64,000 nt of DNA from Terriglobales bacterium (GCA_027485675.1 JAIXQP010000014.1:1-64000); one strand, 5' to 3'; shown: positions 50,840 to 60,297, counted from the first letter of the stretch. Translations and numbers: made by a program. The notes: a model not told the origin generated them from the letters alone.

Positions 50840-52004
50840 AGCCGCGCCACAACCAAGCCAACGACTCCGGCAAATCCAGCGCCCCCTGCGCAATCGCGTG
50901 GCTCCCTTCTCCAAACCGGAAGTGGAAATCGTAGCCCTTCATCTTCAGCGCGTTGGCTAACTGAATGTTGTTCAGCGGCCAACTCCCCGTCTGGTTCTCA
51001 ATATCGTCGCTCCCGTCCGATAACCAAACCCGAGTATTCTTCCGCGCCTCCCGACGCACCCGGTGCGACACGATGTACCCGCCGTCCTGGCTCTGCTCCG
51101 GCCGCCACTGAATCCCCGTATAGCTCCCAATGTGCGAAAGCACCCGGCTGAACTGCCCCGGAAAATACCAGGCCACATTCCACGCGCAGATCGCGCCCGA
51201 CGAAGCCCCCGCCACCGCCCGCGAATAGGCATCCTGCCGAAGCTTGTAAGTCTTCTCCACCTCCGGCAAAACTTCCCCGAGCAAGTACTTCCCATAACGA
51301 TCCGAAACCGTATCGTATTGGATGCTCCGCATCCGCGTCCCGGTCGCCTCGCCGCCGCTGCCCGGCGAAATCAACACATGCACCATCGGCGGAATGATCT
51401 TCTTGTGCACCAGATTGTCCGAAACAATCTGCAGCCGTAGCCGCAGCAGATCTGCATTGCCCACAATCGTCTCCCCGTCCTGCCACACCATCAGCGGAGC
51501 ACCCCGCTCCAGATCCGCCCCGGCGTTGACGTAGACCCAGTAGTTCGCCGTCATCCCCGGATAGATCTTGCTCGCGAGCGTCCGCATCTCGGACAGCTTG
51601 CCTTGCTTCACGCCGGGCAGCGGGTAGGCGTCCGGGTTATACCCCGCGACGTCGTAGGTTCCGATCGGCTTCCCCTCCGCGAAGTAGGTATAGGTATGCG
51701 TCGTCCCCAGCCGCAGCGTCATCACCCGGTACCAGATCTTCGTCCCCGGTGCGAGCGTCATCGCCACCGCCGGCTGCTTATCCACCGACACCGTCGCCGG
51801 CTTCTCACTTTCCACCGCGAACAGAAACTCCTGCCCCCAAACCGCTGCCCCGTCTCGTCCCTGCAACCCCGGCAGCCCCTTCCCGAGCAACTCCCCCAAG
51901 CGAGGCGAACCCGTCCGCGCCGCGGCGATCAACTCCTCAAGCGGATGGACCTGCCCCCAAACCATCCCCGTCATCCACAACAACCCAGCCAGCCACCGCG
52001 TCAT
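50742..52004 (-). CDS. secreted esterase D/enterochelin-esterase-like hydrolase
   Basis: 420 residues. Signal peptide (WLAGLLWMTGMVWGQ), an N-terminal beta domain with RVMTLRLGTTHTYTYFAEGK (the CBM48-like domain of Fes-type esterases), then the esterase domain with YWVYVNAGADLERGAPLMVW, the nucleophile elbow VAGASSGAICA, and GSHAIAQGA for the His. GGGSNP-type siderophore specificity cannot be inferred. It is the last gene of a four-gene operon (kinase, unknown, GDPD, esterase; gaps 4, 2 and 15 bp). GGGAG precedes the ATG. Confidence 0.85.
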   Translation of the reverse strand: MTRWLAGLLWMTGMVWGQVHPLEELIAAARTGSPRLGELLGKGLPGLQGRDGAAVWGQEFLFAVESEKPATVSVDKQPAVAMTLAPGTKIWYRVMTLRLGTTHTYTYFAEGKPIGTYDVAGYNPDAYPLPGVKQGKLSEMRTLASKIYPGMTANYWVYVNAGADLERGAPLMVWQDGETIVGNADLLRLRLQIVSDNLVHKKIIPPMVHVLISPGSGGEATGTRMRSIQYDTVSDRYGKYLLGEVLPEVEKTYKLRQDAYSRAVAGASSGAICAWNVAWYFPGQFSRVLSHIGSYTGIQWRPEQSQDGGYIVSHRVRREARKNTRVWLSDGSDDIENQTGSWPLNNIQLANALKMKGYDFHFRFGEGSHAIAQGALDLPESLAWLWRGWEAGKTAETYEMEEAERAKPLFRVKVVNREAW

Positions 52005-52019
52005 GATCGTCTCCCTTTT

Positions 52020-52757
52020 TTACCGCTTCAGCATACCCCCAACCCGCGTCACCACGTCCGGGTGATCCGTCTCAATCAACTGCGCCCCCAACCCAATCAC
52101 CCGCCGCATCTCGTCCTCCCGGTCCCTCGCCCCCAGAATCGTCACCGCCACCCGCGCCCCGCAAGCCCGCACCGCGTCCCGGTACGGCGCCTCCGCCAAC
52201 TGCTCCAGCGAAAGCCGGATCACCGTCGTCCGCAGCGCCGCGCAGACCTCGCCCACCTCGGCCACGCTTCGCACCTTCGGCATCGTATCCACCCCCGGCA
52301 GCAGCGCCGCGAATCGCGCCAACCGCTCCCGGCTCCCCTCGATCACCACCCGTTTCGTCATCCCGGTTTCCCGAATCTCCGCCGCAATCGCCTCCACGTC
52401 GCCAGCCTTATGGTCCACATCAATGCGCATGCCGCTCTCCTTGGCCCAAAGCAAGGCCTCCCGGAACCGCACGACGCCCAGCGGCCGCAGCGCCGCATAC
52501 GGCATCTCTGCAACGAGCCCCGTCCCCGCCGTTGTCCGGTCCACGGTCGCATCGTGCATCAGCACCAGCACCCCGTCCCGCGTCGCCCGGACGTCCACCT
52601 CCACATACGCCGCCCCGGCCGCCTGCGCCGCCGCGAACGAAGCGATCGTGTTCTCCGGAGCCCGCCCCATGAAGCCCCGGTGGCCGATGGGCATAATACC
52701 CTCGGCCGCCTGCAAGCTCACCCAACATACGAGGAAGCTAACCCCTCGCCACGTCAT
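52020..52757 (-). CDS. secreted glycerophosphodiester phosphodiesterase (GDPD)
   Basis: 245 residues. Signal peptide, then the GDPD active site: IGHRGFMGRAPENT (His and Arg), YVEVDVRATRDGVLVLMHDA with Glu, Asp and His, and DRTTAGTG. Later parts (GMRIDVDHKAGD, LIETDHPDVVTRV) complete the TIM barrel. It should hydrolyse glycerophosphodiesters in the periplasm. The ATG follows the stop of the upstream gene by 2 bp. Confidence 0.92.
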   Translation of the reverse strand: MTWRGVSFLVCWVSLQAAEGIMPIGHRGFMGRAPENTIASFAAAQAAGAAYVEVDVRATRDGVLVLMHDATVDRTTAGTGLVAEMPYAALRPLGVVRFREALLWAKESGMRIDVDHKAGDVEAIAAEIRETGMTKRVVIEGSRERLARFAALLPGVDTMPKVRSVAEVGEVCAALRTTVIRLSLEQLAEAPYRDAVRACGARVAVTILGARDREDEMRRVIGLGAQLIETDHPDVVTRVGGMLKR

Positions 52758-52759
52758 TC

Positions 52760-53365
52760 TCAGCCCCCGCCCTCGTCCACTCGCATCACCGGATCATGCC
52801 CCACAGAGACATGAACTACTTTCCCTTCGCGGTCCATGCAGAGAATCTCCGTGGCCACCTGGAGACGGAACTGCTCGTAGTCACAGTTGCCGCCGATGTC
52901 CTTGTGGATCTCGCCCAAGTCCACCTCAAACCACTGCAGGTCGTAATCGATCGATACCGGCTTCTTGCTCTCAGACAAGAACATGGCCCGATGATGTCCG
53001 TTCCGATAGAACGGGCTCCCGGCTACGTCCTCGGAATTGCACTCGGCTCGGCTGTCACAAGCCACCAGGACCGCCGTCTTGATCGAACTCACCGCCACCG
53101 AATCGGGAATCGCGATCATCACTCTGATCCGGTCTCCGACCCGCAACGGGTCCTTCTCATCGCCGCCCAAAATGTGGTCATCCGCTCCGACCGGCTCCCA
53201 TTGGTCCTTGCTCGCGCCCGAGTCGTACCGAAACCACTGCTTCGATATAGCTACTACCTCGTTCCACGGCGCCCCGACTCCAACCGGAATGTAGTCCTTA
53301 TAACGGCCTTTGTAACGGCACTCCTCTCTGCCCGGATCGAAGATCAGGTTCAAATGATATTCCAT
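52760..53365 (-). CDS. conserved-looking protein of unknown function downstream of a Ser/Thr kinase
   Basis: 201 residues from the ATG at 53365 (AGGAG 11 nt upstream). Mixed alpha/beta, rich in Asp, Tyr and His, with no signal peptide; it is probably cytoplasmic. Segments such as YHLNLIFDPGREECRYKGRY and YDLQWFEVDLGEIHKDIGGN show no family I recognise. It starts 4 bp after the kinase stop, so it could be a kinase partner or substrate. Confidence 0.72.
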   Translation of the reverse strand: MEYHLNLIFDPGREECRYKGRYKDYIPVGVGAPWNEVVAISKQWFRYDSGASKDQWEPVGADDHILGGDEKDPLRVGDRIRVMIAIPDSVAVSSIKTAVLVACDSRAECNSEDVAGSPFYRNGHHRAMFLSESKKPVSIDYDLQWFEVDLGEIHKDIGGNCDYEQFRLQVATEILCMDREGKVVHVSVGHDPVMRVDEGGG

Positions 53366-53369
53366 TCGC

Positions 53370-55487
53370 TCAGTTCTCCTTTCTAGCTGCAATCAACCGG
53401 CTCTCCATCCGCCGGAAATTCACATCCGCCCGCAACCCCGCCAGCTCCGGATCATTGCGCACCTCCTCCAGCGAGTAGCCCTTTTCCACCGCGCTCCCAA
53501 TCCACTCCACCGCCATAGCTCTCTGCCCCAACAACTCCGCCGTCACCCCCACCGCATAGCGCGCCTCCGGCGCCAACCCCTTCCGCGCCGCCAACTTCTC
53601 CACCACCTCCCGCGCCCCTTCCCGTTGCCCCGACTTCACCCGGTACAAAGCGAGAAATCCCAACCACTCTGGATCCTCCGGCGCCTTCGCCAGCTTCTCC
53701 TCCACCAACCGGATCGCCGTCCCGTACGCCTCCACTGAATCCTTCCGCCGGCCCGGCACCCACCGCAGCGTATCCGCCAGGTTCCCCCACTTCGGCCCAT
53801 CCCCCGGATCCAACTCCACCGCTTTCTCCATCGCCATCAACGCCCGGTCATACTGTCCCCGGAAAAACAGCAGCGTCCCCAGATTCGTATACATCGTCCC
53901 CGTCGGCCGCAACTCAATCGCCCGCTGCAGCGTCGCAATCGCATCCTCGTCCCGGCCCAACTGGTGATACGCGCTAGCCAGGCTATTCAGCACCCGCACA
54001 TTGTCCGGCGCAAACCCCCGGCCCTTCTCAAACGACACCCGCGCTTTCTCATACTCCCCCTGCGCGTAGTAGTGCGACCCGGCCATCGCATGCACATACC
54101 AAAGCTGTGGACGTATCGCCTCCGCCGCCTGATAGTGCTTCTCCGCCGCTTCCGCCCGTTGCCGCTTCGCCTCCCAGAACGCCAGCCCCAAATGCGCGTG
54201 TTCACTCTTCGGATTCAACTCCAACCCCTGCCGCAGCGGCTTCTCCGCCTCCTCCAACCGCCCCGCTAAACTCAGCGCCCATCCCAGTACCCCGTGCGCC
54301 GATCCCAGGAATTGGTTCAACTCCACCGCCCGCCGCGCGAACCCCTCGGCCTGTTTCAGCAATAGCGGATCGCGCTTCACATAGTGCTCCAACACCTTAG
54401 CCAAAGCCAGCACCTGATAGGCCGCCGCTGACTTCGCATCCCGCGCGAGCGCCGCCTCGGCCTCCGCCACTGCCGTCTCCATCCTTCCCGGCACGTCGTA
54501 CCGCTCGAGCGCCGTTCGCGCCCGCTCCAGGTCACCCGTCACCGCCGACGCCCCCGCCGCAGGCGCCGCGTTTTTCCCTTGCCGGTACGCCATCCCACCC
54601 GCCAGCGCCAACACCAGAACCCCTGCCGCCGCCACCTGCCACACGCGCCTTTTCGCCGGCTCCCGCAGACTCTCCAACGCGGCAAGCACCTCCCCCGCGT
54701 CCCGGTAGCGATTCTCCGCCTTCGTCGCCAGACACCGCATCACGATCGCGGCCTCCTGCTCTCCCACCTCCCTCACAACGTCCCGGATCTCCCGCGCCCC
54801 TTCGCTCAGCATCGCCCGCATCTGCTCGCTCCGCGTCGCTCCGCGAAAAGCGCTCTCTCCGCTCAGCAGCTCAAACCACAGCACACCCAAACTGAAGACA
54901 TCGCTTCGCGCATCGGATCGCTCCCCCAGGTACTGCTCCGGGGCCATGTATCCATAAGTCCCTAGTACCGCCCCCACCGCCGTCAACTGCGTCCGCGTCT
55001 CGTCTCCGGTTACGGCCTCTTCTTGTTGTGCCAGCCCGAAGTCCAGCACTTTCACGATGCCAGTTTCTGTCACCATGACGTTGGAGGGCTTGAGGTCCCG
55101 GTGGGAGATCCCGGCCGCATGGGCGGCGCGCAGCGCGCTCAAAACTTGCTGCACAATCTCCCGTGTTGCGCCCACGCCCAGCTTCCCGCGCTGCAATCGC
55201 TCCCGCAGCGTCTCTCCCCTTACTCGCTCCATCGCGATATAGTCAAACCCGCCCGTCTGCCCCACATCATAGATCGCCACAATGTTGGGATGATTCAGCG
55301 AAGACGCCAGCCGCGCCTCCCGTAAGAATCGCTTCCGCCGCCGCTCGTCTAAGCCATCTTCGGGCGGCAGTATCTTCAGCGCCACCTCCCGCTCCAGGCG
55401 CAAATCCAGAGCGAGCCACACCTCACCCATGCCGCCTTTTCCCAGCGGAGCTTCTACGCGGTAATGGCCCAACTGCCGACCAATCAT
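53370..55487 (-). CDS. Hanks-type Ser/Thr protein kinase with extracytoplasmic TPR domain
   Basis: About 705 residues from the ATG at 55487. Kinase domain 8-270: LGKGGMGEVW, the Lys in VALKILPP (K38), SHRDLKPSNVMV (D131), VLDFGLA (D149) and YGYMAPEQYLGERSDARSDV; all catalytic residues present. One membrane helix follows near 285-305 (VAAAGVLVLALAGGMAYRQG). The rest is TPRs (for example EEAEKPLRQGLELNPKSEHA and DRALMAMEKAVELDPGDGP), outside the cytoplasm. This is the common acidobacterial PknB-like/TPR receptor layout. It leads the four-gene operon. Confidence 0.92.
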   Translation of the reverse strand: MIGRQLGHYRVEAPLGKGGMGEVWLALDLRLEREVALKILPPEDGLDERRRKRFLREARLASSLNHPNIVAIYDVGQTGGFDYIAMERVRGETLRERLQRGKLGVGATREIVQQVLSALRAAHAAGISHRDLKPSNVMVTETGIVKVLDFGLAQQEEAVTGDETRTQLTAVGAVLGTYGYMAPEQYLGERSDARSDVFSLGVLWFELLSGESAFRGATRSEQMRAMLSEGAREIRDVVREVGEQEAAIVMRCLATKAENRYRDAGEVLAALESLREPAKRRVWQVAAAGVLVLALAGGMAYRQGKNAAPAAGASAVTGDLERARTALERYDVPGRMETAVAEAEAALARDAKSAAAYQVLALAKVLEHYVKRDPLLLKQAEGFARRAVELNQFLGSAHGVLGWALSLAGRLEEAEKPLRQGLELNPKSEHAHLGLAFWEAKRQRAEAAEKHYQAAEAIRPQLWYVHAMAGSHYYAQGEYEKARVSFEKGRGFAPDNVRVLNSLASAYHQLGRDEDAIATLQRAIELRPTGTMYTNLGTLLFFRGQYDRALMAMEKAVELDPGDGPKWGNLADTLRWVPGRRKDSVEAYGTAIRLVEEKLAKAPEDPEWLGFLALYRVKSGQREGAREVVEKLAARKGLAPEARYAVGVTAELLGQRAMAVEWIGSAVEKGYSLEEVRNDPELAGLRADVNFRRMESRLIAARKEN

Positions 55488-55568
55488 AGAATCAACCTGA
55501 GTATATCCCAACCATTCCAGTTTCTATGGAGTAACGTTCCTGAAACACCCCCGTGGACAGCGAGTGAC

Positions 55569-55973
55569 TTACGCCGAATCCCAAGTCCGCGCCAGCGCGT
55601 TGATCAGGCTCCCCAGAACCGACATCATCGGCTTCAACCAACCCACCGGCCATCCGTCAAGAACCAGATACCCGACGAGGACCACCAGCAACAAACTCCC
55701 GGCAAATGCGCCCCCGAACCGCGCCAACCAGTGCCCCCAGCGCACCGTCGAGGCAAAGAACACGGAATAGAGCCCGTGCACCGCCACCATCAGGACAAGC
55801 GCAAGATTCGCCTGCCGGTTCACCAAGCGAAGATACTCCGGGTCGATCCTGCCGGGCATCGTCCCCACCGTGAACCCGATCCCCCACAGCGTCAACAACA
55901 AACCCACCGATACCCAAACCGCCACCAGCGAGACGCCGCCAACCAGAAACAGTCCTCGCCTGCCCATCGGCAC
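55569..55973 (-). CDS. small four-helix membrane protein
   Basis: 134 residues with four hydrophobic helices (LFLVGGVSLVAVWVSVGLLL; ANLALVLMVAVHGLYSVFFA; a third at 85-105; a C-terminal amphipathic one). No family recognised. It lies 81 bp upstream of the kinase gene on the same strand and is divergent from the PQQ-type propeller gene. Confidence 0.68.
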   Translation of the reverse strand: MPMGRRGLFLVGGVSLVAVWVSVGLLLTLWGIGFTVGTMPGRIDPEYLRLVNRQANLALVLMVAVHGLYSVFFASTVRWGHWLARFGGAFAGSLLLVVLVGYLVLDGWPVGWLKPMMSVLGSLINALARTWDSA

Positions 55974-56016
55974 CCCTCCACTTTACGCGAACCAAATACT
56001 ATAGTTGCAACCCCCC

Positions 56017-57423
56017 ATGCGCCCCCTCCTCCTCCCCCTCCTCGCCCTCACCCTCCCCGCCGCCGACTGGCCCCAGCTCCGCGGCCCCCACGGTGCCGGC
56101 CTCTGCCCTACCTGCTCCCCCCTCCCCGCCGAATTCAGCCCCACCCAAAACATCCTCTGGAAAACCACCCTCCCCGAAGGCAAGTCCTCCCCCATCCTCG
56201 TCGCCGGCCGCATCTTCCTCACCGCCGCCCAAGGCGACGACCTCCTCACCCTCTGCCTCGAACAATCCACCGGCAAAGAACTCTGGCGCCGCTCGATCCG
56301 CGCCCCCCAGCGCGAAGCCCAACACTCCCTCAACCATCGCGCCGCCCCCACCCCCACCACCGACGGCCAAAACCTCTACGTCTTCTTCGCCGACTACGGC
56401 CTCCTCTCCTATAGCCTCGACGGCCAACCCCGCTGGCAACTCCCCCTCGGCCCCTTCAACAGCCAACACGGCATCGTCGCCTCCCCCGTCTACGCCGATG
56501 GCAAACTCATCCTCGTCGCGGATCAGGACACCGACGCCTTCATCCTGGCCGTCAATACCGCCACCGGCAAAGTCGCCTGGAAGGTCCCCCGCGAAGTCAT
56601 CAACGGCTACGCGACGCCCCTCATCTATCGACCCGCCCAAGGCCCCGTCCAGGTCATCGCCCCCGGCTCCTACCAGCTCACCGCCTACGCCCTCCACACC
56701 GGCAAAACCCTCTGGTTCGCCCGCGGCCTCACCTGCCAGCCCAAGTCCGCCCCCGTCATCGCCGGCGACACGCTCTACTTCAATGGCTGGACCCCCGGCA
56801 ACGACCCCGGCCAGCAAGTCGACCTCCCGCCCTTCACCGAAGTCGCCGCCGCGGCCGACGCGAACCACGACGGTAAACTCGCCCAATCCGAACTCCCCCC
56901 GCCCTGGCAACCCACCGGCTCCTGGCGCGCCGTCGATCTCGACCGCGACGGCTACATGAACGAACGCGAATGGACCTTCTTCCGCACCCGCCGCGCCGCC
57001 CGCAACGGCGCCATGGCCATCCAACTCGGCGGCTCCGGCGACGTCACCGCCACCCACGTCCGCTGGCGCTATGAAAAATCCCTCCCCGACGTCCCCGCCC
57101 CCCTCGTGCTCAACGACGTCGTCTTCCTCGTCCGCAGCGGCGGCATCGCCACCACCCTCCACGCGAAAACCGGCCAGGTCATCAAACAAGGCCGCCTCAC
57201 CGGCGCCCTCGAAGACTACTACTCCTCCCCCATCGCCGTCGGCAACAAGATCTATATCGCCAGCGAGCATGGCAAAGTCGTCGTCCTCTCCGCCGCCGGC
57301 AACTGGGAAATCCTCGCCATCCACGACTTCGATTCCGATATCTACGCGACCCCCGCCGTTAGCGAAGGCCGCATGTATCTCCGCACCAAAACCACGCTCT
57401 ACGCCATTGGTGCCCGGAACTAA
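56017..57423 (+). CDS. secreted PQQ-type beta-propeller with EF-hand insertion
   Basis: About 468 residues from the ATG at 56017. Signal peptide (RPLLLPLLALTLPAAD), then WPQLRGPHGAG, the typical start of the PQQ-like propeller family of Acidobacteriota and Planctomycetota. Repeats such as GKELWRRSIRAPQ and ILAVNTATGKVAWKVPRE follow. Around 285-320 two EF-hand loops interrupt the propeller (DANHDGKLAQSEL and DLDRDGYMNEREW), suggesting calcium binding. Catalytic PQQ-dehydrogenase residues are not evident. Its stop abuts the stop of the convergent hydrolase gene. Confidence 0.87.
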   Translation: MRPLLLPLLALTLPAADWPQLRGPHGAGLCPTCSPLPAEFSPTQNILWKTTLPEGKSSPILVAGRIFLTAAQGDDLLTLCLEQSTGKELWRRSIRAPQREAQHSLNHRAAPTPTTDGQNLYVFFADYGLLSYSLDGQPRWQLPLGPFNSQHGIVASPVYADGKLILVADQDTDAFILAVNTATGKVAWKVPREVINGYATPLIYRPAQGPVQVIAPGSYQLTAYALHTGKTLWFARGLTCQPKSAPVIAGDTLYFNGWTPGNDPGQQVDLPPFTEVAAAADANHDGKLAQSELPPPWQPTGSWRAVDLDRDGYMNEREWTFFRTRRAARNGAMAIQLGGSGDVTATHVRWRYEKSLPDVPAPLVLNDVVFLVRSGGIATTLHAKTGQVIKQGRLTGALEDYYSSPIAVGNKIYIASEHGKVVVLSAAGNWEILAIHDFDSDIYATPAVSEGRMYLRTKTTLYAIGARN

Positions 57424-58674
57424 CTAATCCACCAACGCCTGATACACCGAAGCCAGATACTTCGCCTGGATATCCGTCCCGTTCGGCATCATCTGGATCA
57501 TCAGCACCACCACCATCCGGCTCTTCGGATCCACCTGATAAATCGTCCCGTACGCCCCGCTCCATCCAAACGCCCCCACCGCCGCCAACCCGCTCGCCCC
57601 GTACCGGTCCACCGTCTGGAACCCAAACCCGAAGCCCAAGCCCGTCGCCGAGTGCAGCGTCCCCGATTGGTTCGTCCTCATCAACTCCACCGCCCGCGGC
57701 CCCAGAATCCTCGCTCCGCCGAGTTCCCCGCCCCGCCGGATCGCCTCCAAAAACCGCGCGTAGTCCCGCGCCGTCGATGTCAATCCCGCCCCGCCCGCGA
57801 AGCTCTTCCGCGGTCCATCCACATAATGCCCCTGCCCGCGCGATCCCTCCGCCGCCCGGACAATCTTCCCGTCGGGACCCGTCGAGTACACCGCCGCCAG
57901 CCGCTCCTTCTCCGCCGCCGGCACGAAGAACCGCGTATCTTTCAATCCCAACGGTCCCGTAATCCGCGTCCGCAAAAACTCGTCGAGCGCCATCCCGGAA
58001 GCCTTCTCCACCACGCATCCCAAGATGTCCGTGTTGTACCCATACACGTACGCCTCTCCCGGCTGCGCTACAAACGGCAGCGTCCCCAGCCGCTCCATCG
58101 TCTCGCAAATCGGCTCTTCTTTATCCGCCGTGTACCAACCGTTCCCCGCCGCCGGCCCCAATCCCTTCGCCTCGTACAAAGCCGCAATATGCGGCTCCCG
58201 GCCATAAGAGATTCCCGCCGTGTGCGTCAGCAACTGCGCAATCGTAATCGGCCGCCGCGCCGGAACCATCCGCGCCCCGCCCCGCTCGTCCTTCTCCGCC
58301 ACCATGGTTTTCTTGAAGCTGGCAATGAAGTTCCCCACCGGCTCATTGATGCCGATCTTGCCCTCCTCCACCAGCGCCATCACCGCCGCGCTCGTCACGG
58401 CCTTCGTCTGCGACGCGATGCGGAACAGCGTCCCCGTCGTCATCTTCCGTCCGGCTTCCTTATCGCTCCAGCCCACGGCCTTTTCATAAACCGGCCTGCC
58501 GTCCCGCAGCACCAGCGCCACCGCGCCCGCAATCTGCTCCTTATCCACGTACTGCTGCAGCAGCCGGTCGATCCGCGCCGCGCGCTCCGCCGGCAACCCC
58601 GCCGCCGCGGGCTGCGCCCATCCCATTCCCGAAACCAGGCCCAGGGCCAACACCAGCCATACCGTTCGTAGCAT
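57424..58674 (-). CDS. class C beta-lactamase-like serine hydrolase
   Basis: 416 residues. Signal peptide, then the penicillin-binding-protein-like fold with SxxK in RIASQTKAVTSAAVMALVEE and the YxN motif as YGYNTD. The third motif region near GLGFGFGFQTVDRYG lacks a clear KTG. Family members are esterases, D-aminopeptidases and true lactamases; the missing KTG favours an esterase or peptidase. It is divergent from the SelA-like gene. Confidence 0.87.
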   Translation of the reverse strand: MLRTVWLVLALGLVSGMGWAQPAAAGLPAERAARIDRLLQQYVDKEQIAGAVALVLRDGRPVYEKAVGWSDKEAGRKMTTGTLFRIASQTKAVTSAAVMALVEEGKIGINEPVGNFIASFKKTMVAEKDERGGARMVPARRPITIAQLLTHTAGISYGREPHIAALYEAKGLGPAAGNGWYTADKEEPICETMERLGTLPFVAQPGEAYVYGYNTDILGCVVEKASGMALDEFLRTRITGPLGLKDTRFFVPAAEKERLAAVYSTGPDGKIVRAAEGSRGQGHYVDGPRKSFAGGAGLTSTARDYARFLEAIRRGGELGGARILGPRAVELMRTNQSGTLHSATGLGFGFGFQTVDRYGASGLAAVGAFGWSGAYGTIYQVDPKSRMVVVLMIQMMPNGTDIQAKYLASVYQALVD

Positions 58675-58724
58675 CTCCGTATCTTACTCCGCGGCGGGAG
58701 TATGATATCGGCAAGGAAAGGATC

Positions 58725-59915
58725 ATGGAAAACGAAACCAGCCGCCGCGCATTCCTCGCGGCTACCACCACGGCCACGACTGCCGCCCTCCCGCTCTCCG
58801 CGAGCGCCGCGTCCCACGCTCCCAGCGTCTACGCCCGCCTCGGCATCCGCCCGGTCATCAACGGCGTCGGCGTCGTCACCCATCTCGGCGGTTCTCTCAT
58901 GCACCCCGAAGTCCTCCGCGCCATGGAGGAAGCCGCCCGCCACTTCATCCCCCTCACCGAGCTCCAGGCCAAAGCCGGCGCCCGCATCGCCGAACTCCTC
59001 GGCGCCGAAGCCGCCATGATCACCAACGGCTGCGCCTCCGCCATCACCATGGGCACCGTCGCCTGCGTCGCCCAGGGCGATCCCGAAAAGCTCAAGCGCC
59101 TCCCCGATACCGCCGGCATGAAGAACGAGGTCATCCTCCAAAAGACCCATCGCAGCGGCTACGAGCAACAGATGCTCCTCGTCGGCGCCAAAACCGTCTG
59201 GGTCGAAACCAAGGACGAACTCGAACGCGCCTTTAATGACCGCACCGCCATGCTGTTCTACTTCAACGATCGCGACGCCGACGGCCAAATCAACCGCCGC
59301 GACTGGCTCGCCGCCGCCAAGCGCCACAACGTCCCCGCCTTCCTCGACGCCGCCTCCGACGCCTCGCCCCGCGAACGTCTCTTCCAATACCAGAAAGAGG
59401 GCTTCGACCTCGTCGCCTTCTCTGGCGGCAAAGCCATCCGCGGCCCCCAAAGCTCCGGCATCCTCCTCGGCCGCAAGGACCTCATCGCCGCCGCCCTCCC
59501 CGGCTTCAACCCCTACGCGAGCATCGGCCGCGGCATGAAGGTCGGCAAGGAAGAGATGGTCGGCCTCCTCGTCGCCCTCGAACGTTATCTCAAAGCCGAC
59601 CACGCCAGCGAACTGCAGGAACTCGAATCCCGCGTCACCGAAATCCGCAGCGGCCTCGCCGGCATCCCCGGCCTCTCCACCGAACGCCACGTCCCGCCCA
59701 TCGCCAACCACGTCCCCCATGTCCTCGTCCAATGGACCGAAAAGGCCTTCCCCTTCAAGACCGTCGACGTCACCCGTAAGCTGATGGAAGGCGACACCCC
59801 CATCGCCGTCTCCGGCCTCGGCGAACACGGCCTCAAAATCTCCGTCTGGATGATGCAGCCCGGCGAGCACAAAGCCGTTCTCCGCCGTCTCCGCGAAATC
59901 TTCCAGGCTGTCTAA
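58725..59915 (+). CDS. exported SelA-like PLP-dependent enzyme
   Basis: 396 residues. The start has a twin-arginine signal (SRRAFLAATTTATTAALPLS), which fits export of a cofactor-loaded protein. The fold is the SelA/aspartate aminotransferase type: PVINGVGVVTHLGGSLMHPE, LLGAEAAMITNGCASAITMG, PAFLDAASDASPRERL, and LVAFSGGKAIRGPQSSGILL with the PLP Lys. This is the group that includes seryl-tRNA selenium transferase and D-glucosaminate-6-phosphate ammonia-lyase; a Tat-exported member is unlikely to be SelA itself. Substrate unknown. Confidence 0.85.
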   Translation: MENETSRRAFLAATTTATTAALPLSASAASHAPSVYARLGIRPVINGVGVVTHLGGSLMHPEVLRAMEEAARHFIPLTELQAKAGARIAELLGAEAAMITNGCASAITMGTVACVAQGDPEKLKRLPDTAGMKNEVILQKTHRSGYEQQMLLVGAKTVWVETKDELERAFNDRTAMLFYFNDRDADGQINRRDWLAAAKRHNVPAFLDAASDASPRERLFQYQKEGFDLVAFSGGKAIRGPQSSGILLGRKDLIAAALPGFNPYASIGRGMKVGKEEMVGLLVALERYLKADHASELQELESRVTEIRSGLAGIPGLSTERHVPPIANHVPHVLVQWTEKAFPFKTVDVTRKLMEGDTPIAVSGLGEHGLKISVWMMQPGEHKAVLRRLREIFQAV

Positions 59916-59922
59916 AGGCCGC

Positions 59923-60297
59923 TTGCCGAGCCCCCGCCAGCTTCTCACCATCGACGCCATCGGCGCCGCCGTCACCAGTGCGCTCACCGCTCTCGTGCTC
60001 GCGCCGGGCCACCTGCCCACCGGCCTTCCATCGCCGGCCCTCCACACTCTGGCCGCCGTCGCCGCCGCCTTCTGCCTCCTCGGTGTCGCGGCCTTGCTCA
60101 CCCGCCGCGACCCCTTCCACACCCTGGGGTGGCTCGCCCTCGCGAATGCCTCCTACTGCCTCGCCACCGCCGCCCTCTGCCTGATCCATTGGCCCACCCT
60201 CACCGGATGGGCCATCCTCTACTTCGCCGGCGAAATCGCCATCGTCCTCACCTTGGCCGCCGTGGAATGGTCGGCCTCCGCCCAACCTCGGCCTTAG
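59923..60297 (+). CDS. small four-helix membrane protein
   Basis: 124 residues, TTG start 7 bp after the SelA-like stop. Four hydrophobic helices (AIGAAVTSALTALVLA, LHTLAAVAAAFCLLGVAALL, TLGWLALANASYCLATAALC, AILYFAGEIAIVLTLAAVEW). No family assigned. The 4-bp convergent overlap with the TonB receptor gene suggests a compact but real gene end. Confidence 0.62.
   Translation: MPSPRQLLTIDAIGAAVTSALTALVLAPGHLPTGLPSPALHTLAAVAAAFCLLGVAALLTRRDPFHTLGWLALANASYCLATAALCLIHWPTLTGWAILYFAGEIAIVLTLAAVEWSASAQPRP

Noticed and set aside
58440-60122. 560-codon minus-strand frame opposite the SelA-like gene
   Set aside because: Antisense shadow without any domain; it overlaps the serine hydrolase start in the wrong frame.
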